The position numbers and the translations under genes are program-made. The notes beneath the pieces were generated by a model. That model was not told the origin of the DNA and did no database searches. It worked only from the letters and a program-made list of their open reading frames with translations. Below are positions 13,816-23,859 of a DNA stretch of 64,000 nucleotides, piece after piece; position 1 is the first letter of the stretch, and each line of letters opens with the position of its first letter. This DNA is from Volvox africanus (taxonomy: Eukaryota > Chlorophyta > Chlorophyceae > Chlamydomonadales > Volvocaceae): positions 124,001 through 188,000 of the forward strand of contig BSDZ01000015.1 in assembly GCA_030268105.1 (NCBI GenBank), written 5' to 3'.

Positions 13816-15909
13816 CCTGTGCGGATTGGCAGGTGAAAGGAGCGAAGATGCCAGCGACCGGACCACTCTGACTCACTTGTTTGCCTCAGTCCCAGCTGAG
13901 ATTGCTGAATGCTGTGCCGTGCTCAATGCTGGTAGAGTGAGGACATAAATCATGGCTTCTGCCCTTCTATGCGATGTTGGTTTGTATTGCGTTGTATATA
14001 TTTGGACGTGCGTCGAGGAATGCCGCAAGATGGGAGGTGCGGGGTTGGAAGTTGTATCCATAACTGCCCGTAGGTGCGCCGTGTCGTCGTGTTGAGCCTC
14101 GAGGCTCGATAAATGCTGCAGATGCCTTGGAGGGAGGGTATTGGTGAATATAGGGTGTTGCCGCATGCCGCTCCGTTAATTGACTGATGTTGATATACCA
14201 CATCATGTGATGTAGCCTTATGTGCCGTCCCACTTCTTAATGTTTGAGAAGCGAGTTTTAGCCGAAGTTTAAGGGACAAAGATGTCAAAGATCTGACCGC
14301 TAGCCTGGATGTGGGGAGGGGACTTGGATGAGCGCAAAGTGGCACCGACGCGGCAATCCAACGGCTTGCATGTTCGACCTGGTTGACCAACCTAGGTAGT
14401 CAATGACGGGGGCGGCGACTTCCCTTCTGGGGCGCGGTGGTTGGTGAAGGTGCTCGGTCGCATTTTGCCCGTCTTCCCGAAACGAACAAGAAGCGTTCGT
14501 CCCTAGGGACGAGACGCAGAAAGCCAAGAAGGGATGTGAACCGTGAAGCTGTTGCCGGCTGCGGTTCAGTCGCCCCAACGGCTCCCTCCAACGAGGCAGG
14601 AGGAGAAGAAATCGCTATTAGGGGCGTTATTCCGTTGTGCCACCTTGTTCCACCCAAGATGCCGCCCAGTCGTACGACGCGCCTCCTGGACGAGTTCTGG
14701 AAGGGATGAGTCAAAGCCGCTGCTGGAGATGCCTGGGGTATGAAATCGATTTTACCGTTAGATGTGAATTGATGGCTCGGCTCGCCTTGCATTAAGTGTT
14801 TTGCATTTGTTTGTTGGAATAAGGTTACGAGCAGACGACGTCTCTAATAAAACAGTGTTTTACCGGTGGACTTCTTAGGTCAAGCCAAAGCCGGTGCGGG
14901 TCAGCTGGCGGTTGCCGCGAAGGGTTACCGGAGGTCCAAGGTTAAATGGATTGGTTGGTTACGGTCGAATGGATGGTGAACCAAATGTGGTTTCAGAGCG
15001 GGTCACTTCGGACAGGAACTTTAACAGGACTTCAAGTATATGTATACTAGAGAATCAACCGGTTTTGCTAGGTATCTGCTGTGTCAGTCCAGTATCGCGA
15101 ACCGTCGGCGGGGGCGATGGAATCAGAGGACGTAACGGGTGTCGCAGTGTGGCGCGGGCAACTTGCACTGTCTTTTCAGAGTGTCACCGTTGACTGCCTA
15201 TTTTGGTTGGAAATTCATGTGATACTGTACGAGGCGTGTAAGACTCACAGCATTATTGAAAAGTTGTTTTCTGTGCGCTGATTTTCGATTTTCAAAGAAC
15301 CTCAAAGTTTAGCTGGCCACTGCTGGCCTTCCCTTGCTTGCTGCTCTCAGGAGATGTCGGACGTCACTTTCGCGGGCATCTATCCAGAAAGCTGCAACTA
15401 CAGCAACATTTCAATCATGCTGTCCTCAATAAGCGCTGATGGTTGCGAGGAACAGATAACAGGCCTTGATGCGGTGTCTTGGGGACTGGCACGGTATTTT
15501 GCAATAAACACGTCTTTCCTATATATTCCAGTTAACCGACCGTTGAAGCCGGAGTAAACTCTAACCGGTCGTTCGGATATGAAGCTTCCCATGGCCGCAC
15601 CAGATAATCTAGTGCTAATAGATACCGGATTCATTTGGAGAGTAAGTGGGGCATGCTGGGCGTGTCTGGGGCGGTCGGTCGTCGATGATGCAGTGAGCCA
15701 TTCATCCTCGATCCGCAGAGCTCATGGGCAACCAGTTTCAGCTTTCAGGAAGGGAGGGTAGCGTGCAGTATGGCCAAGCAAGCAGCTCCCACGCTAGAAT
15801 TCTCCTTCTTTGGGATTAGAAGCTGACATTGGACCCCCGCACCAACCATCTGCTCCGTTGGTCCATCTCTGATCATGGCGGGCAAAAGCTTAATGGTAGG
15901 CTGGCCCAG

Positions 15910-16041
15910 GACGGGGCCGGGGCCGGGGACGGGGCCGGGGCCGGGGACGGGGACGGGGACGGGGACGGGGACGGGGACGGGCGGGGACGGGGACGGGGAC
16001 GGGGGCGGGGGCGGGGGGCGGGGGCGGGGGCGGGGGCGGGG
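15910..16041 (+). repeat. GGGGAC/GGGGCG tract, unit 4
   Basis: The GGGGAC block is interrupted by one short GGGC step that the other copies lack. Confidence 0.95.
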
Positions 16042-17947
16042 ATGGGACTGGGGCTTCCCTCCTCCATCTCGGATGCTGAGATGACTGCTGTCCTGGAGGC
16101 CATGAGCCCCAATAAGGCGGATCTCAAGCGTACCTCTCAGTGCACGGGTTGCCGGAGAGACTTCGCAAGCACTTGACAGCTGTGCTGCTGCCGGCAATCT
16201 GAGGGCCACCATAGATGATAGATAAGACGCTGAGGCAACTATATCAATATATCTTATATCTTGTTATGGGGCTTTTGTCGATCGAAATTGTTAGTTGCCA
16301 AGCCCTTGCTTGCATCGGCTGGCAGTATGTAACGGCTCCCCATAAAGGTTACATGCGCTCCTTGTAACGCCATGCCTGCTCCACGCAGCAGCCCATTATA
16401 TTGTCAAGATACATCTATCTACCGTTCTAACATCGGCAAGTGCGTACTTAGTGATAAATATTAACCGGTCAGCCCTGCATAGAATTCCTAGCAGGAAATC
16501 TATCATGGCTGCCAGTGGTTCACCCCCACAGTCAGCCTGCTGATCAATCTTGCTTATCCCCAGAAATAAACTGCAAATAATACATTACGTAGATCAACCA
16601 TTTTATTAACAGAATAACCAGAAGAATCGCTGGTCCCAGAGAAACGGACTCGTGGAAAGGAAGGGTGTGGCGGCAGGTTATGGCTCAGTAGCTGTACAAC
16701 ACAAAACGCGCGCTACAGTTTTGATACTGCCTATGTACAGTAGTACGATCACCTAATTTTGTACGACCGCAATTCATGTCAATTAAAGCCTATCATCATG
16801 ACTTTCAACGTTTAACGTTCTTACTAAGACATAAGCTGCTGCGGTGTTTTTGTGGAATGAATGGTGGTAAGTGAGGGCTGCGGTGAGCTGCATTCACGGT
16901 CCATGCTTGACCTGTACCCGTGCGGCGGTATCCCCCACACGACTACACAAGGATAACAAATGGCGCACGTGTGAAAGCATGAGTGCGTTACACATCATTG
17001 TGAGTACAGCATCAGGGATACTTCCCACGTTAGCAACCATACCCGCTTTCATCGCACCGACGGCTCCACCATCCAGTGCCATGCACTACCGTGTGTCCCA
17101 CATGCCTCGTGCCCAACACAAGCCTTAAGAACGGCACCTGGTCCCCGTCCGCCGGGATATGCCCGTTTGCCAGTGGTCGGTGAAGGTGCGACAAACACCG
17201 CACCCTACAACCACGATATCACCCTGAACAGGATGGACGGAATACTGGGAATGAAGCCTTCCAGGCTACCCATATCTGCAGCTAAGGAACACACATTATG
17301 ACTCGGACCGAATGAAGCCCGAAGCAGACGGACCCGCACTGGACTAATGTAAAACATGGTGCCTTCCATATCACACAAACTTAGGAAACAGCACAATTTA
17401 GTTAAGCCAGGCCAAGCAGGTCGGAGACGACCGCACTCCGCTGTAGGCTGCCGAACTTGAAAACAAACTTGAACAAACAACAGGACATCACCATATCCCA
17501 ATCACCGACTTGGGCCGATCAGAAGGGCAAATGTCCGCACGCTTTTCTCCCGCTAGTTTGGCGTTACTACAGCGGTTCGTCTGGTTGCCTCACATGTACT
17601 GCACGCAGAAAATATATACCTAATGCTGTGGGCAAATGAAAGGGATGCGACGAAACAGGTCCCCTCATGCCCCCATCGGCAAGCCCAAAACAGTTGTTGC
17701 AATGGCGCTGTTGTGGTGTGCGCTTGCTGAGGCTATGGAAGCGTGGTTTGCCCCGCAAACCAACAAGCCAGCCTCTAGCGTTAGCCGCCATCGGCAGATT
17801 AATCGTTGCAAACACCGTGGAACGAATTTTTCGCTGTCCCAAACACACATATTTGTTTCAATCAGATACTTATCCAAGAACCTATCCTAAAATCCATAGA
17901 CATCCAAATTGATGCATAAAAAACTAGACCTCAACCTTGTTTCCCAG

Positions 17948-18076
17948 ATGGCCCCACTGGTGGCGCTCCGTATGGTTGACCACCACTACTTCTGGCGGCT
18001 GCCGGCACCCGTTGGTTGTCCGGAGGTGCAGGACAGACTGCAGTGGTGGGGCTTTGATGCCTGGAACGTGCTGTGA
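17948..18076 (+). pseudogene. Captured terminal exon, A copy 5
   Basis: This is the same 129-nt exon with intact acceptor, frame and stop, in the fifth unit, upstream of where that unit begins to decay. Confidence 0.8.
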
Positions 18077-20169
18077 CCTGTGCGGATTGGCAGGTGAAAG
18101 GAGCGAAGATGCCAGCGACCGGACCACTCTGACTCACTTGTTTGCCTCAGTCCCAGCTGAGATTGCTGAATGCTGTGCCGTGCTCAATGCTGGTAGAGTG
18201 AGGACATAAATCATGGCTTCTGCCCTTCTATGCGATGTTGGTTTGTATTGCGTTGTATATATTTGGACGTGCGTCGAGGAATGCCGCAAGATGGGAGGTG
18301 CGGGGTTGGAAGTTGTATCCATAACTGCCCGTAGGTGCGCCGTGTCGTCGTGTTGAGCCTCGAGGCTCGATAAATGCTGCAGATGCCTTGGAGGGAGGGT
18401 ATTGGTGAATATAGGGTGTTGCCGCATGCCGCTCCGTTAATTGACTGATGTTGATATACCACATCATGTGATGTAGCCTTATGTGCCGTCCCACTTCTTA
18501 ATGTTTGAGAAGCGAGTTTTAGCCGAAGTTTAAGGGACAAAGATGTCAAAGATCTGACCGCTAGCCTGGATGTGGGGAGGGGCTTGGATGAGCGCAAAGT
18601 GGCACCGACGCGGCAATCCAACGGCTTGCATGTTCGACCTGGTTGACCAACCTAGGTAGTCAATGACGGGGGCGGCGACTTCCCTTCTGGGGCGCGGTGG
18701 TTGGTGAAGGTGCTCGGTCGCATTTTGCCCGTTCTTCCCGAAACGAACAAGAAGCGTTCGTCCCTAGGGACGAGACGCAGAAAGCCAAGAAGGGATGTGA
18801 ACCGTGAAGCTGTTGACGGTGTGCGCGGTTCAGTCGCCCCACGGCTCCCTCCAACGAGGCAGGAGGAGAAGAAATCGCTATTAGGGGCGTTATTCCGTTG
18901 TGCCACCTTGTTCCCCAAGATGCCGCCCAGTCGTACGACGCGCCTCCTGGACGAGTTCTGGAAGGGATGAGTCAAAGCCGCTGCTGGAGATGCCTGGGGT
19001 ATGAAATCGATTTTACCGTTAGATGTGAATTGATGGCTCGGCTCGCCTTGCATTAAGTGTTTTGCATTTGTTTGTTGGAATAAGGTTACGAGCAGACGAC
19101 GTCTCTAATAAAACAGTGTTTTACCGGTGGACTTCTTAGGTCAAGCCAAAGCCGGTGCGGGTCAGCTGGCGGTTGCCGCGAAGGGTTACCGGAGGTCCAA
19201 GGTTAATGGATTGGTTGGTTACGGTCGAATGATGGTGAACCAAATGTGGTTTCAGAGCGGGTCACTTCGGACAGGAACTTTAACAGGACTTCAAGTATAT
19301 GTATACTAGAGAATCAACCGGTTTTGCTAGGTATCTGCTGTGTCAGTCCAGTATCGCGAACCGTCGGCGGGGGCGATGGAATCAGAGGACGTAACGGGTG
19401 TCGCAGTGTGGCGCGGGCAACTTGCACTGTCTTTTCAGAGTGTCACCGTTGACTGCCTATTTTGGTTGGAAATTCATGTGATACTGTACGAGGCGTGTAA
19501 GACTCACAGCATTATTGAAAAGTTGTTTTCTGTGCGCTGATTTTCGATTTTCAAAGAACCTCAAAGTTTAGCTGGCCACTGCTGGCCTTCCCTTGCTTGC
19601 TGCTCTCAGGAGATGTCGGACGTCACTTTCGCGGGCATCTATCCAGAAAGCTGCAACTACAGCAACATTTCAATCATGCTGTCCTCAATAAGCGCTGATG
19701 GTTGCGAGGAACAGATAACAGGCCTTGATGCGGTGTCTTGGGGACTGGCACGGTATTTTGCAATAAACACGTCTTTCCTATATATTCCAGTTAACCGACC
19801 GTTGAAGCCGGAGTAAACTCTAACCGGTCGTTCGGATATGAAGCTTCCCATGGCCGCACCAGATAATCTAGTGCTAATAGATACCGGATTCATTTGGAGA
19901 GTAAGTGGGGCATGCTGGGCGTGTCTGGGGCGGTCGGTCGTCGATGATGCAGTGAGCCATTCATCCTCGATCCGCAGAGCTCATGGGCAACCAGTTTCAG
20001 CTTTCAGGAAGGGAGGGTAGCGTGCAGTATGGCCAAGCAAGCAGCTCCCACGCTAGAATTCTCCTTCTTTGGGATTAGAAGCTGACATTGGACCCCCGCA
20101 CCAACCATCTGCTCCGTTGGTCCATCTCTGATCATGGCGGGCAAAAGCTTAATGGTAGGCTGGCCCAGG

Positions 20170-20299
20170 ACGGGGCCGGGGCCGGGGACGGGGCCGGGGC
20201 CGGGGCCGGGGACGGGACGGGGACGGGACGGGGACGGGGACGGGGACGGGGACGGGGACGGGGGGGCGGGGCGGGGGCGGGGGGGGGGGCGGGGGCGGA
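20170..20299 (+). repeat. GGGGAC/GGGGCG tract, unit 5
   Basis: This is the most irregular copy, with several shortened hexamers and long G runs. It lies directly left of the point where the A sequence starts to break down. Confidence 0.9.
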
Positions 20300-20329
20300 A
20301 ATGGGACTGGGGCTTCCCTCCTCCATCTG

Positions 20330-22720
20330 GATGCTGAGATGACCGCCCCTGAGGCCATGAGGCCAATAAGGCGGTATCTCAAGCGTACCTCTCAGTGCCG
20401 GGTTGCCGGAGTGACTTTTTCGACTTGACCTGTTGCTGCCGGCAATCTGAGGGCCACCAATGAAAGATAAGACGTAGGCAACTAGTCAATATATCTTATA
20501 TCTTGTTATGGGCATTTGTGATACATTGCAGTTGCCAAGCCCTTGCTTGCATCGGTGGCGTATTAACGGCCCCCCGATAAAGGTTACACCGCTCCTTGTA
20601 ACGCCATGCCTGCTCCACGCAGCAGCCCATTAATTGTAAGATACTCTATCTACGTTCTAAATCGGGTGCGTACTTAGTGATCGATTTAACCGGTCAAATG
20701 CATAGATACCTAGCGGAAATCTATCATGGTGCCAGTGCACCCCCACAGTCACCTGCTGTCAATCTTGCTTACCCCAGAATAACTGCAAATAATACATTAC
20801 CGTAACAACCCTCCATTACAGAATACCGCCAAGCTGGTCCCAGAGCCATCGTGGCCACCAACGGTGTGGCGGCAGGTTATCTCGTAGCTGTCAACAAAAA
20901 CGGCGCTACAGTTTTCGATACTGCCTATGACAGTACAACGATCACCAATTTTGTACGACCGCCTTCATGTCAATTAAGCCTATGGTCATGACTTTCAACG
21001 TTTAACGCCTTACTAAGACATAAGCGCTGCCGTGTTTTTTTGGAATGAACGGTGTAAGTAGGGCTGCGGTGTGCTCATTCCGGTCCATGCTTGACCTTAC
21101 CCGGTGCGGCGGTACCCCCACACGAATACACAAGGATAACAAATGGCGCACGTGGGAAAGCATGAGTGGTTCACCTGCATTTGATACAGCATCAGGGATA
21201 CTTACGTTAGCAACCATACCGCCACCATCGCACCGACGGCTCCACCATCCAGTGCCATGCACTACCGTGTCTCCCACAGCCTCGTGCCCAACACAAGCCT
21301 TAAAACGGCACCTGGTCGAGTCTGCCGGGATATGGTTTGTAGTGGTCGGTGCAGGTGGACAAACACCGCACCCTACAACCACGATATCAAAACAGGTACG
21401 TAATACCGGGAACAGCCTCCAGGCTACCCATATCGCAGCTAAGGAACACACATTATGGTTCGGACCGAATGCCGGGCTACGGACCTCGCACTGGACTAAT
21501 GTAAAACATGTGCCTTCCATATCACACTCTAGGAACCCCGTTTAGTTAAGCCAGGCCAAGCAGGTGGAACGACCGCACTATACTGGAAGCTGCCGAACTT
21601 GAAAACAAACTTGAACAAACATCATGACATCACCATCTCCCACCACCCACTTGGGCGAAAGAAGGGAAATGTCCGGACGCTTTTCTCCCGCTAGGATGGC
21701 GTTACTACAGCGGAGAGTCTGGTTGCCCACATCGCCACCGCCGCAGAAAATATATACCTAATGCTGTGGGCAAATGAAGGGACCGACGAAGACAGGCCCC
21801 TCATGCCCCCATCGGCACCGCCCACCAGTTGTCATGGCCTGTTGTGGTGTGCGTTGCTGAGGCTACGGAAGCGTGGTTTGCCCCGCAAACCAACAAGCCA
21901 GCCTTAGCGTTTGCCGCCAACGGAGATAATCGTTGCAAACACCAGGAACGAATTTTTCGATGTCCCAACACACATATTTGTTTGAATCAGATACTTATCC
22001 AAGATTTATCCTAAATGGTAGACTCCAAATTGATGCCTAAAAAACTAGACCTCAACTTTTTCCCAGATGGCCCCACCTGGTGGCGCTCCCAATGGTTGAC
22101 CACCACTACTTCTGGCGGCTGCCGGCACCCGTTGGTTGTCCGCGAGGTACAGCCACAGACTGCAGTGGTGGGGCTTTATGCGGGAACGAGTGTGAATGTG
22201 CGGATGGCAGGTGAAAGGAGCGCGATGCCAGCGACCGGACCACTCTGACCACTTGTTAGCCTCAGTCCCAGCGAGACGCTGAATGCTGTGCCGCCTCAAT
22301 GCTGGTACCGCCAGGACCGCCCCCACGGCTTCTGCGCCACCACCGCCAAGTTGGTTTGTATCGCGTTGTACCATATTTGGACGGCGACGAGCCAATGCCG
22401 CCAACATGGCCTTTGCGGGGTTGGAAGTTGTATCCATAAATGCCCGTAGGTACGCCTTGTCCGGGTTGAGCCTCAAGGCCGATACAATGCAGAGATACCT
22501 TGGAGGGAGGGATATTGGTGAATATAGGTGTTGTCCGCATGCCCTCCGTTAATTGACTGATGTTGATATACCCATCATGTGATGTAGCCTTATCTGCCGT
22601 CCCACTTCCTTGTTTGAGAGCTAGTTTTCCCCCTTTAAACGGGTTGTCAAAGATCTGACCGAGTCTGGATGGGGAGGGGTCTGGATGAGGCAAAGTGGCA
22701 TCATGGGCCATCCAACGGCT
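20330..22720. other. Blended A/B sequence, probable assembly consensus artefact
   Basis: The stretch still follows the A unit from about unit position 3,290 round to 1,590 but has an indel or substitution every few bases. The replaced bases often spell array B. Examples are CCATCGTGGCCACCAACG at 20,846-20,863, AAAACAGGTACGTAATA at 21,389-21,405, CATCGCCACCGCCGC at 21,730-21,744, GCCACCATCG at 21,221-21,230, and CACCTGCAT followed by TTGATAC at 21,172-21,187. Interleaving of two unrelated repeats at a scale of a few bases is not expected from recombination. It is expected when a consensus is called over misaligned reads from both arrays. ORFs here should be ignored, and the true A/B junction is unknown. 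Confidence 0.8.
22067..22196 (+). pseudogene. Corrupted terminal-exon copy in the A/B blended region
   Basis: The exon is still recognisable after a CAG acceptor but carries several 1-3 base changes and indels that break the frame. An extra C follows GCCCCAC and the FDAWNVL end is scrambled. The damage matches that of the surrounding 20.33-22.72 kb stretch and is probably an assembly consensus effect, not decay of a real exon. Confidence 0.6.
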
Positions 22721-23391
22721 GCATGACAGCCACCATCGCCACCGCCCAATGTAGGTAGAAAGGGAGGGAGGGAGGGCGGGAGGGAGATTGGGTGGGCGGT
22801 CCGAAGGATGGAGGGAGGGAGGGAGAGAGGCCACCATTCCCACCATCGCCACCGCCGCCACCACGGCCACATGCACCGTCACCGCTACCGCCTTCACCAC
22901 CGCCACCACGGGGACCGACGCCAAGACCGCCAACACCGCCTCCATCGCCGCCGTACCGCCATGTCCGCCCCCACAGCCATCATGGCCACCAACGCTGTAA
23001 GTATCCTGGGGTATCTACGGGTAGTGCTCATTATTGGACCTTACACTGACATTTTTCGATTTGGCCTTTGCAGGCGGACACAACAGAGATACACCAATGA
23101 AATGAAAACAGGTACGTAATAGTCCGGGATTTAGTCTCAATGGTGGCACCTGCATTTTGATACCTTGCTCAACTGAGGGATAACATTAGGGTTAAGTATC
23201 GGTGCCGTACCTACTTCCCTCCCGATCTCACTCCCTCCCTCCAGTGTGCCCTCCTTTTCCCCCTTCTCCCCCCTCCCCCTCGTTGTCGGCGAGCTACACC
23301 AACGGAATTGAAACGGGTACGTCATTATACGGGATCGAGTCTGAATGGGAAAAATGGTATGTAGATACCTTCGCGACTGCCATCATGACAG

Positions 23392-23542
23392 CAACATGCA
23401 CCGTCACCACGGCCACATGCACCGTCACCGCTACCGCCTTCACCACCGCCACCACGGCGACCGACGCCAAGACCGCCAACACCGCCTCCATCGCCGCCGT
23501 ACCGCCATGTCCGCCCCAACAGCCATCATGGCCACCAACGCT
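23392..23542 (+). other. Representative B exon a (Thr/Ala-rich)
   Basis: The 151-nt segment lies between a CATGACAG acceptor and an ACGCT|GTAAGT donor. Entered in phase 1 it is fully open, encodes a Thr/Ala-rich peptide with repeated TATCTVT motifs ending PPQQPSWPPT, and leaves in phase 2. The long cassettes carry a GGGA-rich insertion in this segment, beginning near CAATGTAGGTAG. The insertion introduces a stop unless it is spliced out; an AG inside GGGAGAGAG could restore the frame. Expression is not shown. Confidence 0.5.
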
Positions 23543-23619
23543 GTAAGTATCCTGGGGTATCTACGGGTAGTGCTCATTATTGGACCTTATACTGACATTT
23601 TTCGATTTGGCCTTTGCAG

Positions 23620-23657
23620 GCGGACACAACAGAGATACACCAATGAAATGAAAACAG
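23620..23657 (+). other. Representative B exon b (38 nt)
   Basis: A 38-nt segment lies between CCTTTGCAG and GTACGTAATAG. Entered in phase 2 from exon a, it reads RTQQRYTNEMKT and leaves in phase 1. It is identical in all cassettes and in the solitary copy at 55.5 kb. Its 3' half and following intron are a diverged duplicate of the end of exon c (YTNEMKTG against YTNGIETG, both followed by GTACGT). Confidence 0.5.
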
Positions 23658-23790
23658 GTACGTAATAGTCCGGGATTTAGTCTCAATGGTGGCACCTGCA
23701 TTTTGATACCTTGCTCAACTGAGGGATAACATTAGGGTTAAGTATCGGTGCCGTACCTACTTCCCTCCCGATCTCACTCCCTCCCTCCAG

Positions 23791-23859
23791 TGTGCCCTCC
23801 TTTTCCCCCTTCTCCCCCCCCCTCGTTGTCGGCGAGCTACACCAACGGAATTGAAACGG
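23791..23859 (+). other. Representative B exon c (Pro-rich, 69 nt here)
   Basis: After CTCCCTCCAG the segment reads VCPPFPPSPP and ends SYTNGIET before a GTACGTCATT donor. It enters and leaves in phase 1, so the next exon a continues in frame. The poly-C run inside it varies between cassettes. In about eight of twelve the frame is kept; near 24,355, 26,225, 26,885 and 27,970 it is shifted. Homopolymer miscalls could cause this. Confidence 0.45.

Larger units (their letters stand above)
1..20329. repeat. Array A: tandem 4.26-kb repeat (about 4.8 units)
   Basis: The sequence from base 1 recurs with periods of 4262, 4261, 4258 and 4261 bp, giving units at 1-4262, 4263-8523, 8524-12781, 12782-17042 and a fifth from 17043. 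The window begins inside a unit, so the array extends to the left. Units are nearly base-identical. Most of the length difference sits in one GGGGAC/GGGGCG tract, plus rare single-base losses such as near 12,404 and 16,919. The fifth unit carries scattered small indels from about 18,580 and collapses after 20,330. Each unit contains one recognisable coding piece, a terminal exon shared with the gene at 43.3-44.9 kb. I found no transposase, reverse transcriptase or rRNA sequence in the unit. The other ORFs are short and unrecognised. Unit identity implies recent amplification or homogenisation. Confidence 0.97.

Noticed and set aside
1..20329. rDNA or other RNA-gene array as the identity of array A
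   Set aside because: The 4.26-kb period prompted the idea, but I recognise no conserved rRNA, tRNA or 5S segments in the unit.
21002..22945. Several 140-230 codon ORFs in the blended region
   Set aside because: They are products of the mixed A/B consensus and do not occur in clean A or B units.
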